Source: Microcoleus sp. bin38.metabat.b11b12b14.051
GTDB taxonomy: Bacteria > Cyanobacteriota > Cyanobacteriia > Cyanobacteriales > Microcoleaceae
Direction of reading: 5' to 3'
DNA length: 62,384 nucleotides
NCBI RefSeq assembly: GCF_013299165.1
Contig: NZ_JAAFKD010000035.1
Location: forward strand, 1-62,384
The notes beneath the pieces were generated by a model. That model searched no databases, was not told the origin of the DNA, and was given only the letters and a program-made list of their open reading frames with translations. This document shows positions 41,810-51,500 of this stretch, piece by piece. Position numbers and translations under genes: made by a program. Numbering within the stretch: the first letter of the stretch is position 1; every line of letters starts with the position of its first letter.

Positions 41810-43885
41810 CTAGAAAGTAAACGTGGTTCTGACAACCCCAATCACCAAATCAGAATTATTTTTATTGTGGTCAGGAGCAGTCAGCCAAATCACACCCGGA
41901 GTAATCGAAATATTGTCGCTCAACTTAAACTGATAGAACCCTTCAATGTGCAGCGAAGTATCCTTATCTTCCGGCAAAGTCCGATTAGTAGAACTCGTCA
42001 CTCGCGGCTCCATACCGACAATAAAGCCAGCCACATTGCCCTCCTTCAACAAATCGGGCAAAGCCACAGTAACAGCCCAGTTCCAGATTTTTTGATCTCC
42101 TCGCTGCACAGAACCTGTAGGAGTATTCAAGTTCGATAAAATGCGCTGGTTAGTGTAACCCGCCCAACCGCCAATTGCCAAGCCAGGCCGCACTCTCCAC
42201 GAAGCCTGCGCGCCGTAGGAATTGCTAGAAACCCGCGGGCTGTTGTCGCTGTCGATGCCGAAGGAACCGAGACGCACCGGGAAATTAGAAGCGTTGCTGC
42301 CCGTACCGGTAACAAAGTTGTAGGAATTAACGTAAGTTAAACCTAAAGCCATAGTGCTTGTCGGTTTGAAAGTCAACTGAGCCAAAGCACCATAGGAACC
42401 GTTGAACAAGCCGTTACCCCGCGTCGGGCTCGGAGCGTTGCCGGCCAAATATCCCAAACTCAGCTCTAGTTTTTCCCCAAACTGCTGCCGCAGAGCGATA
42501 CCAGAACCGGCAGTCAAATAGTAAATTGGGTTGCGAGTACCGAAATTAGAAAGAGCACCGCTGCCACCATCTCCGTCAAAGTAAGGATTGACAGTATTGG
42601 TGAAATCGTCAGCAGCGCCGGCATTGGCTTCTAGAATTACTGTAGTGCTTTTGCCTAGAGGGAATTGGTAAAGTAGCGCATCTAAAGCTACAGTATTGCT
42701 AGCAGTACCAAAAGGGCCGGCATTAAACCGCAATTCCCCTTCAGCAGTCTTGGTATTGTTAGTAGAAAACGCACCCAAATTTAAAACTTGCAGTCGAGTT
42801 CTCAGCAAATCTTGACCAGAAAAACTCGTGTCAAAATTGAGACGCACCCTGCTGCCAAAAGCCGTAGTTCGATCGGCTTTGCGGCCCTCAGCATCCTCTC
42901 CGCGGGCGATACCTGTCAATGCAAATATCACTTCGCCGTTGAGTTTAGTTGTAGTCGAAAACTGATTTGCTTCTAATTCAGAAGTGCGGGCTTCCAAGGC
43001 ATCTACGCGCCCGCGCAAAGTTGCCAATTCTGCGGCAAATTCTTCTTGCAACCTTTGTATAGAAGCCAAATCTTCTTTTGTTGCCAGATTTCTGCCACTG
43101 CCTTTAATCAGCTCGTTCACCTTATCCAAACACGCATTTAAACCCGCTGCAAACTCGTAGCGAGTCATCGCCCGGTTGCCGCGGTAAGTGCCGTCAGGAT
43201 AGCCGGCGATGCAACCGTAGCGTTCTACTAGAGATTGCAAAGCTTGAAATGCCCAATCGGTGGGCCGAACGTCGGAAAGTTGGGAAACAGAGGTTACTTG
43301 GCCGGCTGCATCTTCGCTGCCGTTTTCTGCGCTGTATTGGTTGATTTGTTCTAAAACACTTGACTGCGCTTGAGGTTGCACAATTGGAGCAGTTGATTGG
43401 GAAATCTGCTCGGGTTGGGCGGCCGGTTTTTCGGCGCTGATATTAGTCGGTGCGGCCGGTTTTTCGGCGCTGGAGTTTGCGGGCGCGACTGCGGGGATTT
43501 GCTCTGCGACTGGTTTGTCTGTATTTAAGTTTTCGGGCGCGGCTGCGGGTTTGCTTTGGGTTAAGTCTGCTGCTGCAACTGAGTTGTTTTCCGGTGATGC
43601 GGCTTGTTCGGCAACAGGGGCGACCTTTGCTGCTACACTTTCTTTCTCAAGAGTATCATTAGTGTCAGCAGTTAAGTTGGCAGCTAGTGACGCTGCCTCG
43701 GCGGTCGCTGCTGCGGTCTCAGGCTGTGCGGTATCGGTGGCAGCACCTGCTAATTGCAATTGATTGGCTTGAGCTGTAGCAATTTCTACAGGTGTTTCTG
43801 TTGCTAGGGCTGTCGAAGATACGACTAAACTTGCTGCCAATACAGCGGGACTGACTAAAAGTCCCTTCCATAAAAATTTGGACAT
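41810..43885 (-). CDS. Iron-uptake-type SLH/OprB outer-membrane porin
   Basis: 691 residues. The signal peptide (residues 1-29, LLVSPAVLAASLVVSSTALA) is followed by an Ala/Glu/Pro-rich linker with KPAAPTNISAEKPAA repeats. An S-layer homology domain is at about 200-265 (VSQLSDVRPTDWAFQALQSL; GCIAGYPDGTYRGNRAMTRY), then a coiled coil (LQEEFAAELATLRGRVDALE). The OprB-type beta-barrel runs from about 310 to the end. The C-terminal residue is Phe (VRTTFTF), as expected for BAM-assembled barrels. Cyanobacterial members of this family carry iron or small solutes across the outer membrane, and the SLH domain binds peptidoglycan-linked polymer. The linker is longer than usual. Confidence 0.93.
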   Translation of the reverse strand: MSKFLWKGLLVSPAVLAASLVVSSTALATETPVEIATAQANQLQLAGAATDTAQPETAAATAEAASLAANLTADTNDTLEKESVAAKVAPVAEQAASPENNSVAAADLTQSKPAAAPENLNTDKPVAEQIPAVAPANSSAEKPAAPTNISAEKPAAQPEQISQSTAPIVQPQAQSSVLEQINQYSAENGSEDAAGQVTSVSQLSDVRPTDWAFQALQSLVERYGCIAGYPDGTYRGNRAMTRYEFAAGLNACLDKVNELIKGSGRNLATKEDLASIQRLQEEFAAELATLRGRVDALEARTSELEANQFSTTTKLNGEVIFALTGIARGEDAEGRKADRTTAFGSRVRLNFDTSFSGQDLLRTRLQVLNLGAFSTNNTKTAEGELRFNAGPFGTASNTVALDALLYQFPLGKSTTVILEANAGAADDFTNTVNPYFDGDGGSGALSNFGTRNPIYYLTAGSGIALRQQFGEKLELSLGYLAGNAPSPTRGNGLFNGSYGALAQLTFKPTSTMALGLTYVNSYNFVTGTGSNASNFPVRLGSFGIDSDNSPRVSSNSYGAQASWRVRPGLAIGGWAGYTNQRILSNLNTPTGSVQRGDQKIWNWAVTVALPDLLKEGNVAGFIVGMEPRVTSSTNRTLPEDKDTSLHIEGFYQFKLSDNISITPGVIWLTAPDHNKNNSDLVIGVVRTTFTF

Positions 43886-44039
43886 TTTTTTTCCTCACAC
43901 CACGTTAGTTCGATCGCCAGTTCCGAAAATTTGGGCGATCGCAAATCACCTACAGTATTCCGCCTAATAGCATTTTTTGTCAACAATCGGCGGAATCGTT
44001 GCCCGATTCTGCACTTTAGCTGTCCCTGATTGCCCAAAA

Positions 44040-44165
44040 ACCGCGTTTATTCCCCAAATTCTGGGAATCGACCCTGCCCAAAAACGGGTACAACCCCCAA
44101 CGCTAGGGTCAGGGTCGATTCCAAAATTTTAGACCCAACGACCAGCGAGCGGGCAAGGCTCTGGT
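44040..44165 (-). repeat. Dispersed intergenic element (family of three in the window)
   Basis: Read on the reverse strand it contains attgaatctgggagattgaa cc, tctaaaattttgg and gttgtacccgtttttgggc. The same order of motifs is found at 58965-59056 and, more degraded, at 47808-47905. A ggaatcgaccctg / cagggtcgattcc inverted repeat lies inside. The gap 43886-44338 otherwise contains a ctcaaatcccaaatccc STRR and no gene. Confidence 0.6.
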
Positions 44166-44338
44166 TCAATCTCCCAGATTCAATCCGAGAGAACATCTCA
44201 AATCTCAAATCCCAAATCCCAAATCGATTCGCCTGCGTAGAAACCCGGTTGATAGCTCGATACTGGGCAAGCGATCGCTCGGTAAGACTAATATTGACAG
44301 AACTAGCGCTAAAAAATCGTTCGATCGACTACATACAA

Positions 44339-45505
44339 GTGAAAAAACTCAAATACGCCCTAGTTCATGAATGGTTGACGCCCCTAGCTACCGGCGGTTC
44401 AGAACTCGTAGTACAAGAAATCCTCAAATACATAGACGAGGCAGATGTCTATGCTCTCATCGACTTTGAATCGGCAAACCCCCAAAGCTATCTTTTCGGG
44501 CGACAGATTGGTACTACATTCTTGCAGCACTTTCCCGCAGCCCGCAGCGGCGTGCAAAAATATTTGCCATTTCTGCCGATCGCGATCGAACAACTAGATT
44601 TGCGAGAATACGACATCATCCTCTCATCCTCCCACGCCGTCGCCAAAGGCATACTCAGCAGTCCGCAGCAACTGCACGTCTGCTACTGCCACACGCCCAT
44701 GCGCTACGCTTGGGACTTAACTTTTGACTATTTGCTCCGCAGCAAAGCCGGACGGGGCATCCCGGGGCTGCTGACGCGATATCTGTTGCACCGACTGCGG
44801 CAGTGGGACGTAATTTCCGCCAACCGCGTCGATTATTTCATCGCCAACTCTCAACACACGGCGCGCCGAATTTGGCGGTGCTACCGACGGCGCGCCGAGG
44901 TGATTTATCCGCCGGTAAATATCGAGAGATTTTCGGTGATGCGGCAAAAACAAGACTTTTACGTGACAGTATGCCGATTGGTAAGCTACAAAAACGTCAG
45001 TGCGATCGTCCAAGCATTCAATCAACTCGGGCACACTCTAATTGTCATCGGCACCGGCCCAGAATTAGAAATGATTCGGCAAATCGCCAAACCCAACGTG
45101 CAACTGCTCGGCTGGCAGCCCGCGGAGGTAGTTGAAAAGTACATGGCAGAGGCGAAAGCCTTTGTATATGCAGCTTGCGAAGATTTTGGCATCGCTTTAG
45201 TAGAAGCTCAAGCTTGTGGCACACCGATAATTGCCTACGCAGCAGGCGGCGCTTTGGAGACAGTGCTCGACATTCGCCAACACAAGGAGACTGGGACAGG
45301 TTTATTTTTTGCATCGCAAACTGCAGCAGCAATAGTCGAAGCCGTCGAGGAATTTGAGCAGTTGCAAGCAAAATTTCAGCCAGAAATCAGCAGGTTGCAC
45401 GCCTCCAAGTTTGCCCCCGAAGTCTTTGAGCAGCGCTATATAGCTTTTGTAGAACAGTGCTATCAGGAATTTAAATCCGGCGATTTTTCCCAGTCTGGGA
45501 CTTGA
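44339..45505 (+). CDS. GT4-family glycosyltransferase
   Basis: 388 residues from the GTG at 44339 (KKLKYALVHEWLTPLATGGS). An in-frame extension to 44030 exists, but it is translated repeat sequence. A GT-B fold is inferred from the N-terminal Rossmann region with GGSELVVQE, the middle IANSQHTARRI and the C-terminal donor-binding motif EDFGIALVEAQACGTPII followed by GGALETV, which is the EX7E-type site of retaining GT4 enzymes. It transfers a sugar from a nucleotide donor to a growing polysaccharide at the inner face of the membrane. The following sugar-phosphate transferase, gmd and fcl genes place it in an exopolysaccharide or O-antigen-like pathway. Exact specificity cannot be read. Confidence 0.9.
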   Translation: MKKLKYALVHEWLTPLATGGSELVVQEILKYIDEADVYALIDFESANPQSYLFGRQIGTTFLQHFPAARSGVQKYLPFLPIAIEQLDLREYDIILSSSHAVAKGILSSPQQLHVCYCHTPMRYAWDLTFDYLLRSKAGRGIPGLLTRYLLHRLRQWDVISANRVDYFIANSQHTARRIWRCYRRRAEVIYPPVNIERFSVMRQKQDFYVTVCRLVSYKNVSAIVQAFNQLGHTLIVIGTGPELEMIRQIAKPNVQLLGWQPAEVVEKYMAEAKAFVYAACEDFGIALVEAQACGTPIIAYAAGGALETVLDIRQHKETGTGLFFASQTAAAIVEAVEEFEQLQAKFQPEISRLHASKFAPEVFEQRYIAFVEQCYQEFKSGDFSQSGT

Positions 45506-45608
45506 GAGCCACAGAGGGAGAGCGGGACACTGGGAGACTCGGACACCTCGAAAATATTTGGCAATTGCTTCAGAAGCGCTGAAAACCTCTCTGCATAAGT
45601 GCCTTGTC

Positions 45609-45655
45609 CATTCGTCCGACGGAAGTCGGACGAATTTGGACTTCCATCGGACGAA
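45609..45655. repeat. Small palindromic repeat
   Basis: ttcgtccgacggaagtcgga cgaa and ttccatcggacgaattc form overlapping inverted repeats between the glycosyltransferase and sugar-transferase genes. Confidence 0.6.
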
Positions 45656-45757
45656 TTCTGAATGCAGAAAATTGAGTCTTTGAAACATAATTCATAGAAC
45701 AAAGCGTCTTGAGGCTTTATGATCATGACTGTGTGTGGTGTGAAGTGAAGGAGTAAG

Positions 45758-46489
45758 ATGACTGCCGACAGCCAACTAATCTCCGGCAAGGTAATTCGAG
45801 CGATCGCAAGACGCGGTTTTGGGCCTGTCCTGCAAGGAGATAGACGCATCAGTCGTTCTCTACAGAGACTCGACGGAGAATTTCTCAAGCGGTTATTTGA
45901 CATTCTCTTTTCCTTATCGGTTCTGATCCTGTTTGCTCCGGTTTACCTGCTTTTGGCTCTCTCGATCGCCTTAAGCTCGTCCGGGCCTATATTTTACGTA
46001 CAGGAACGAGTAGGCAAAAACCGTAAAATGTTTTATTGCCTTAAATTCAGAACGATGGTGGAAAATGCGGATGACATCTTGCTGGAAATCATGGAGAAAT
46101 CTCCGGATTTGCGTCAAGAGTTTGAAGACAATTTCAAACTGAAACAAGACCCTCGAATTACCTGTATTGGAAGATTTTTACGAATGACCAGTTTAGACGA
46201 ATTCCCCCAGTTTTGGAATGTTTTAAAAGGAGATATGAGCGTCGTCGGGCCGAGACCTTTAGTTGAAGAAGAACTGCCGAGATACGGCCGTCACATCAAC
46301 AAAATTCTCACCATCAGACCTGGAATTACAGGCTTGTGGCAAGTGTCCGGTCGCAACGACATTCCCTATCCCCGGCGAGTCCAAATAGACCTCTATTACG
46401 CCAATGACAAAAACCTTTGGATGGATATGTGGATTGTTTTCAAAACAATTGGAGTTGTGATTTTCCCTAAAAATAACGGCGCATATTAA
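45758..46489 (+). CDS. Sugar-1-phosphate transferase to undecaprenyl phosphate (bacterial sugar transferase)
   Basis: 243 residues. Basic residues before one membrane hairpin (about 50-72, ILFSLSVLILFAPVYLLLAL) anchor the cytoplasmic catalytic domain. Visible motifs are VGKNRKMFYCLKFRTM, then TSLDEFPQFWNVLKGDMSVV, GPRPL and IRPGITGLWQVSGRND. These define the PglC/WcaJ/RfbP phosphoglycosyltransferase domain that starts lipid-linked polysaccharide assembly by transferring hexose-1-phosphate. The large periplasmic-type N-terminal region of WcaJ is absent, so this is the short form. A purine-rich site (gaaggag) lies about 6 bp before the ATG. It lies between the GT4 gene and gmd, consistent with a surface-polysaccharide cluster. 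The sugar used is not known. Confidence 0.93.
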   Translation: MTADSQLISGKVIRAIARRGFGPVLQGDRRISRSLQRLDGEFLKRLFDILFSLSVLILFAPVYLLLALSIALSSSGPIFYVQERVGKNRKMFYCLKFRTMVENADDILLEIMEKSPDLRQEFEDNFKLKQDPRITCIGRFLRMTSLDEFPQFWNVLKGDMSVVGPRPLVEEELPRYGRHINKILTIRPGITGLWQVSGRNDIPYPRRVQIDLYYANDKNLWMDMWIVFKTIGVVIFPKNNGAY

Positions 46490-46716
46490 TTTTTGTCCGC
46501 AGTCAGCCATCGGTAGTTAGTTTTGTTTGTTACCGACCACTGATGCTGACTACTGACAGCAAGCGGCAAACTCTTGGCTAAAAGATTCACAGTTCCTTGA
46601 TGCCGATCGAAGCATTGTGAGTTAAGGTAGAGCTTGAGCATTGGACGGGCAGGCAACAACAGCCTCTGCCCGGAACATCCGAAGTGAATTAACACAGCCT
46701 GTCACAGGAAAATCAG

Positions 46717-47748
46717 ATGACGCAACGCAAGCGAGCGCTAATAACAGGTATTACAGGTCAAGACGGCTCTTATTTGAGCGAGTTATTGCTAGAAAAAGGA
46801 TATGAAGTTCACGGCATTATCCGGCGCAGTTCTAGTTTCAATACCGATCGCATTGACCACATCTATGTCGATCCTCACAGCGAAGGAGCACAGTTATTTC
46901 TGCACTACGGCGACTTGACTGACGGCACTACTCTGCGCCGGATTTTGGAACAAGTTCAGCCTGTAGAAGTTTATAATTTAGGCGCTCAATCCCACGTTCG
47001 AGTGAGTTTTGACTCGCCGGAATATACGGCTGACTGTGTAGGAATGGGAGTATTGCGCTTGCTAGAAGCAGTTCGCGATTACCAAAGCCGCACAGGCATA
47101 GAAGTGCGGTTTTATCAAGCAGGTTCTTCTGAAATGTTTGGTTTGGTACAGGAAGTTCCGCAGAAGGAAACAACTCCCTTTTATCCCAGAAGTCCTTACG
47201 CTTGCGCTAAAGTTTACGGTCACTGGCAAACAGTAAATTATCGCGAATCCTACGGACTTTTTGCTTGCAACGGCATCTTGTTCAATCACGAGTCTCCACG
47301 CCGGGGCGAAACTTTTGTAACTCGCAAAATTACTCGCGCTGTTGCCAGAATTGTTGCAGGTAAGCAGAAAAAACTTTATTTGGGCAACCTCGATTCCAAG
47401 CGGGACTGGGGTTATGCTAAAGACTACGTGCAGGCGATGTGGCTGATGCTGCAACAAGAGAAGCCTGACGATTATGTGATTGCTACCAACGAGACCCATT
47501 CTATTAAGGAATTTCTCGATTTGGCTTTCACTTACGTCAATTTAGATTGGCAAAAATATGTCGAGTTTGATGAACGCTACTTGCGTCCTGCTGAAGTGGA
47601 ACTGTTGATTGGCGATTCGACTAAGGCACGCCAGCAATTAAAATGGGAACCTTCTGTAACTTTTCAGGAGTTAGTACATTTAATGGTAGATGCTGACACG
47701 AAAGCTCTCGAACAGCAATTGCGAGGTTCCGGGAACGGATTCGATTAA
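46717..47748 (+). CDS. gmd: GDP-mannose 4,6-dehydratase
   Basis: 343 residues; an NADP-dependent short-chain dehydrogenase/reductase of the extended type. The dinucleotide loop is [11 protein letters not shown] (10-20), followed by [10 protein letters not shown] and [12 protein letters not shown]. The active site holds the SSEMFG loop and a Tyr-x3-Lys at YACAK (about residue 164), with [20 protein letters not shown] typical of GMD. It makes GDP-4-keto-6-deoxymannose from GDP-mannose, the first step toward GDP-L-fucose. Length is normal. The ribosome-binding region is aggaaaatcag before the ATG. The following GDP-fucose synthase, 528 bp downstream on the same strand, completes the pathway. Confidence 0.97.
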   Translation: MTQRKRALITGITGQDGSYLSELLLEKGYEVHGIIRRSSSFNTDRIDHIYVDPHSEGAQLFLHYGDLTDGTTLRRILEQVQPVEVYNLGAQSHVRVSFDSPEYTADCVGMGVLRLLEAVRDYQSRTGIEVRFYQAGSSEMFGLVQEVPQKETTPFYPRSPYACAKVYGHWQTVNYRESYGLFACNGILFNHESPRRGETFVTRKITRAVARIVAGKQKKLYLGNLDSKRDWGYAKDYVQAMWLMLQQEKPDDYVIATNETHSIKEFLDLAFTYVNLDWQKYVEFDERYLRPAEVELLIGDSTKARQQLKWEPSVTFQELVHLMVDADTKALEQQLRGSGNGFD

Positions 47749-47807
47749 GCGGCAAAACTAAGCCGGAGTGTCAATTTGATATTTTCCATGGGGAATTGGA
47801 GATTGAC

Positions 47808-47990
47808 TTGCAGCATCGAATCTGAAAGCTGGAACATGAGCCGAAAATTTTTGACCCTCCCCGACTGATGTCGGGGACTTGTATTCGTTTTTGGGCGGGT
47901 GCGCTGCTAACAATTTGTCGGGGTAGTTCCCCTGTATTCCCCATTCGCTCCAAGCGCCAGCCGGGGATTACCCCGACAAAAAACATGACA
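47808..47990. repeat. Intergenic dispersed element between gmd and fcl
   Basis: A degraded copy of the 44040/58965 element (catcgaatctgaaagctgga; gacttgtattcgtttttggg) is followed by inverted repeats ccccgactgatgtcgggg and ttgtcggggtagttcccc / ggggattaccccgacaa. The remainder to 48276 shows no gene. This 528-bp gap separates two genes that are usually adjacent. Confidence 0.6.
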
Positions 47991-48276
47991 AAGAAGATTG
48001 TTGCAGCTATTTGTACGATCGACATTCAAACAACCAGCTTAACTGCTCGCCAAACTTTCGGCTGTGCGGGCCAACAAAAACATTAAAATCACGGTTGAGC
48101 AGTCGCAGCCGATAAATCTCACGCTCAGATACGCACGGCAATTTGTCCCTATCTGGGACTGCTCAAACAGATTTGTTGGCAAGCGCGTGCTGTAGCGTAA
48201 AGCTTTTTTGCTAAAGTTACAATTTTAGAGTGGAAATTGTCGATCGACCATTATTCAAAATTCTGAGGATAAAATT

Positions 48277-49221
48277 ATGACCAGCTTGGATTTAAGCAAC
48301 AAACGCATTCTAGTCACGGGTGGCGCCGGTTTCCTCGGCCGTCAGGTAATCGACCAATTAGTCAAAGCAGGCGCGGATGCTGATAAAATTTCAGTTAGTC
48401 GATCGGGCGACTGCGACCTCCGCGTCATGGAAAACTGCAAACGCGCCGCCGACCAACAAGATATCATCATACACTTAGCAGCCCACGTCGGCGGCATCGG
48501 TTTAAACTTAATCAAACCCGCAGAACTATTTTACGACAATTTGATGATGGGCGCGCAACTAATCCACGCAGCCTACGAAGCAGGAGTCGAAAAATTCGTC
48601 TGCGTCGGCACAATTTGCGCCTATCCCAACTTAACCCCAGTTCCCTTCAAAGAAGACGACCTCTGGAACGGCTATCCAGAAGTAACCAACGCACCTTATG
48701 GAATAGCAAAAAAAGCTTTATTAGTACAACTGCAATCCTACCGCCAGCAGTACGGATTCAACGGTATCTACTTGCTACCAGTGAATTTGTACGGCCCAGA
48801 AGATAACTTTGACCCGAAAAGTTCCCACGTCATCCCCGCATTAATTCGCAAAGTCCACGAAGCCCAAGAAAGAGGAGACAAAACACTGCCAGTTTGGGGA
48901 GACGGCAGCCCTAGCCGCGAGTTTTTGTATTCCACAGATGCCGCACGAGGCATTGTGATGGCTGCTCAATCTTACAACGAATCTGACCCGGTTAATTTGG
49001 GAACAAATAGCGAAGTTAAAATTCGCGACTTAGTGGAAACGATTTGCGAATTGATGGGATATCAGGGAGAAATTGTTTGGGAAACAGACAAACCGAACGG
49101 TCAGCCGCGCCGCTGTTTGGATACGGAAAGGGCTAAGGAAAGGTTTGGTTTTGTGGCTGAAGTGGAGTTTAAGGAAGGGTTAAAAAATACGATTGATTGG
49201 TATCGAAAACACGCAGTTTGA
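48277..49221 (+). CDS. fcl: GDP-L-fucose synthase
   Basis: 314 residues; an extended short-chain dehydrogenase. The NADP loop is [12 protein letters not shown] (about 12-23), with [11 protein letters not shown] and the active-site SxnY-x3-K region VGTICAYPN and YGIAKKALL. The C-terminal region has [14 protein letters not shown] and [16 protein letters not shown], typical of GDP-fucose synthase (WcaG/Fcl), which epimerises and reduces GDP-4-keto-6-deoxymannose with NADPH. Length fits the family. A strong terminator follows the stop codon at once. The gmd gene is upstream on the same strand, so GDP-L-fucose supply is complete here. Confidence 0.95.
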   Translation: MTSLDLSNKRILVTGGAGFLGRQVIDQLVKAGADADKISVSRSGDCDLRVMENCKRAADQQDIIIHLAAHVGGIGLNLIKPAELFYDNLMMGAQLIHAAYEAGVEKFVCVGTICAYPNLTPVPFKEDDLWNGYPEVTNAPYGIAKKALLVQLQSYRQQYGFNGIYLLPVNLYGPEDNFDPKSSHVIPALIRKVHEAQERGDKTLPVWGDGSPSREFLYSTDAARGIVMAAQSYNESDPVNLGTNSEVKIRDLVETICELMGYQGEIVWETDKPNGQPRRCLDTERAKERFGFVAEVEFKEGLKNTIDWYRKHAV

Positions 49222-49230
49222 GTTTGAAAA

Positions 49231-49267
49231 AAGCCCCGGTTTCTTGAATAAACCGGGGCTTTTTTTA
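49231..49267 (+). terminator. Rho-independent terminator after fcl
   Basis: agccccggttt / aaaccggggct (11 bp) with a short loop (cttgaat) is followed by seven T. It starts 10 bp after the fcl stop. Confidence 0.9.
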
Positions 49268-49270
49268 GAT

Positions 49271-49428
49271 TAAACTCGGCGGTTGAAACCGCGACTACAC
49301 AAACGATGTCCGCCTCCGCGGACTAAGAAATTATATCAGATCGTGTTCGTTCGATGAGCGTCACAAAAACAGTTCGTAGTGTGGACTTTAGTCCGCAAAA
49401 TAAAGCGGACTAAAGTCCACACTACGAA
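49271..49428. repeat. Two dispersed palindromic repeats
   Basis: At 49277 cggcggttgaaaccgcgact acacaaacg is followed by gtccgcctccgcggac, the half-element seen at 3321 and 4111. At 49370 gttcgtagtgtggactttag tccgc is mirrored by gcggactaaagtccacacta cgaac, a single member of the 68-bp-array palindrome family. The remaining bases to 49564 are AT-rich, without a recognised gene. Confidence 0.85.
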
Positions 49429-49564
49429 CCAATCTTATATCTGTCAATCGAGCGGACACGATATCAATCGATCGCCTTTCGCGAATGTTTATCCTACAAT
49501 AATTACTTGTGGGACACGTTTATTGTAAGATATATTATTATTTTCGCAATTAGTTTATTTTGGA

Positions 49565-50059
49565 ATGGAACTAAACCAACAGAAAGAACTTTTTAGCAAA
49601 GCTTATGTACGCGCCGTGGCAGCCGTGGCAGGTTTTTCTGTCAGTCAGCCAGAGGTAGATGACGACAGCATTGATTTGAAGATTGTGGCAAGAGGTGGTG
49701 AGGGAGTAGTTTTTTCCCCTGAGCTTAACTTACAATTGAAATGTACCTCAAGGGATGTACTCGATGGGCAGTTCATCCGATATCCGGTGAGGATAAAAAA
49801 CTACAGGGATTTGATAATCAATTCCCAGGTTCCGCGCCTATTAGTAGTAGTTTTAGTGCCGGAAAATCTAGAAAACTGGTTGCAGCAGTCTGAAGACGAA
49901 ATGTGCATGAGGTATTGCGCCTACTGGGTGTCGCTGCGGGGACAGCCAGAAAGACTCAATACAGCGAATGTAACAGTTGAGTTATCCCGCTCTAATCAGT
50001 TCACAGTAGAGGCTCTCAAGTCTATTATGCAGTGTCTCAGTCAAGGAGGTTTACCGTGA
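49565..50059 (+). CDS. DUF4365-type predicted nuclease-fold protein
   Basis: 164 residues. The pattern GFSVSQPEVDDDSIDLKIVA followed by LNLQLKCTS (Asp of SIDLKI, then Q-L-K) fits the DUF4365 family, proposed to have a PD-(D/E)xK nuclease core. Later strands read RLLVVVLVPENLENWLQ. No signal peptide is present. Its TGA overlaps the GTG start of the next gene (GTGA), and that gene's ribosome-binding site (aaggagg) lies inside this one, so the two are translationally coupled. DUF4365 genes occur in accessory and defence-associated DNA, but activity has not been established for this subgroup. The family call is fair; function is uncertain. Confidence 0.65.
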   Translation: MELNQQKELFSKAYVRAVAAVAGFSVSQPEVDDDSIDLKIVARGGEGVVFSPELNLQLKCTSRDVLDGQFIRYPVRIKNYRDLIINSQVPRLLVVVLVPENLENWLQQSEDEMCMRYCAYWVSLRGQPERLNTANVTVELSRSNQFTVEALKSIMQCLSQGGLP

Positions 50060-50598
50060 AAGTAACTGTAAAAGACAAGGAAATTTTCCAAACTATAGAT
50101 CCCAATGTGCTAGGAGAACACTTAGAGACTAATGGCTGGCAAAAAATTGCTTTGGTCTATGAGAATACTTGGATTTGGCACAAAAAGAATGATGTTGGTC
50201 AGATTTTTGAAATCAAGCAGCCTGTGAGACAAGAATTTGATGCTCCTCATCTTATTGCTGAAGCTTTTAAGACGCTAGAAGTGGTTGAAAATCGCTCTCA
50301 GCTAGATATTCTCAGCGATTTAATTACTGCTTTACCTAATGTTGCAATCTCGGGATGGATTAATAAAGTGGACGAGGCAGAATCTGCGGCAAAGATTACA
50401 TTAATGGGATTTGTGGTGGGTAAGCTGAGAAAAATTTACCTAGAATTGAACGGATCTGATTGTCAGTTGGCCCTCAAGGCTTATGAAACGCGATCGCCCG
50501 TAACGTGTTTTGGCGATCTAATTAAAGAAAATGACGGTTTCGTGCTCAACAATCCGCGCGATTTTGCTCTGCTGACTGAGGCTGAATTAATTAAATAA
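50056..50598 (+). CDS. Hypothetical protein coupled to the DUF4365 gene
   Basis: 180 residues from GTG 50056; aaggagg ends about 6 bp upstream and the start overlaps the preceding stop by 4 bp. An upstream in-frame GTG at 50032 would overlap further and lacks a site. The protein is mixed alpha/beta (KVTVKDKEIFQTIDPNVLGE; YENTWIWHKKNDVGQIFEIK) and acidic, with no membrane segment. I do not recognise a family. Constant pairing with a nuclease-like partner would suggest a structural subunit, inhibitor or antitoxin-like role, but this is inference from the overlap only. Confidence 0.65.
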   Translation: MKVTVKDKEIFQTIDPNVLGEHLETNGWQKIALVYENTWIWHKKNDVGQIFEIKQPVRQEFDAPHLIAEAFKTLEVVENRSQLDILSDLITALPNVAISGWINKVDEAESAAKITLMGFVVGKLRKIYLELNGSDCQLALKAYETRSPVTCFGDLIKENDGFVLNNPRDFALLTEAELIK

Positions 50599-50675
50599 AT
50601 AGTTTGGGAAATCCTGGTTGTGGTACAATGTGAATCAAAAATTATTGTTCGGGTAGTATCGCAGGAAAACAGGTT

Positions 50676-51500
50676 GTGCAAACTCTAAAATTAGGTGCAT
50701 CGGGTTCCGATGTTGTGAAACTTCAAAAACGCTTGCTGGAGTTAGGGTTAAATCTAGGCCCTGCTGACGGTAAGTTTGGCCCGAAAACAGAAGTATCCCT
50801 CAAACAGTTTCAAACCAATCAAAAATTTTTGGCAGACGGCATCGCGGGCCCCAAAACCCTCGCTGCATTGTTTCCTGGGGAACCTTTGGGCTCGTCACTT
50901 TTATCATACAGGGCGATCGAGCTAATCTTAGAATTCGAGGTCGGTGGCGGACAGGAATACTACGAAAGCCTGTTGCAGCGTCCAACTTGGCCGGAAGGAG
51001 CATCGGGAATTACGATCGGCATCGGCTACGATCTAGGTTACAACACAGTAGAAGTTTTTAACCAAGATTGGCAGAAATTAGGGGATGTTGAGCAACAGCG
51101 TTTGAGTAACTGCTGCGGGTTGACAGAGGATGCTGCAAAAGAACGTTTAGCTAGTGTTAGAGATATCATTGTTCCCTGGGAATTAGCTTGGGAAGTTTTT
51201 AATATTGTCACAGTGCCGAAATTTTACAATCTGACAAAAGAAGCATTTCCCGGTTTTGAACAATTGCCCGCAGATGTTCAAGGAGGATTGGTAAGTTTGG
51301 TGTTCAATCGCGGCACGAGTATGCAGGGAAACCGTCGCCTAGAAATGCGTGTAGTTCGCGATTTGGTTACGAAAAAGAATGTGAATAAAATTGCCGAACA
51401 AATTCGCAAAATGAAACGAATTTGGCTGGGAACTAGCATTGAAAAAGGGATGAGTAGACGGCGGGATGCGGAAGCAGATTTAATCGAGGAAAGTGCTTAA
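50676..51500 (+). CDS. Peptidoglycan-binding lysozyme-like (GH24-type) protein
   Basis: 274 residues from GTG 50676 (aggaaaa upstream). Residues 5-68 are a PG_binding_1 domain (LKLGASGSDVVKLQKRLLEL; ADGKFGPKTEVSLKQFQ; ADGIAGPKTLAAL). Residues 80-274 resemble a phage-type lysozyme or pesticin-like domain: ILEFEVGG holds the likely catalytic Glu, and GITIGIGYDLGY the nearby Thr-x-G-x-G-Y turn, with LVSLVFNRGTS later. There is no signal peptide, so export would need another route (holin, lysis or a secretion system). It lies 77 bp after the DUF4365 pair and overlaps a small downstream gene by 8 bp. It may be an effector or a remnant endolysin. Confidence 0.8.
   Translation: MQTLKLGASGSDVVKLQKRLLELGLNLGPADGKFGPKTEVSLKQFQTNQKFLADGIAGPKTLAALFPGEPLGSSLLSYRAIELILEFEVGGGQEYYESLLQRPTWPEGASGITIGIGYDLGYNTVEVFNQDWQKLGDVEQQRLSNCCGLTEDAAKERLASVRDIIVPWELAWEVFNIVTVPKFYNLTKEAFPGFEQLPADVQGGLVSLVFNRGTSMQGNRRLEMRVVRDLVTKKNVNKIAEQIRKMKRIWLGTSIEKGMSRRRDAEADLIEESA

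Noticed and set aside
44030..44338. N-terminal extension of the GT4 glycosyltransferase
   Set aside because: The extra 103 residues translate a dispersed element and an ATCTCAAATCC repeat; the family fold begins at KKLKYALVHEW, just after the GTG at 44339.
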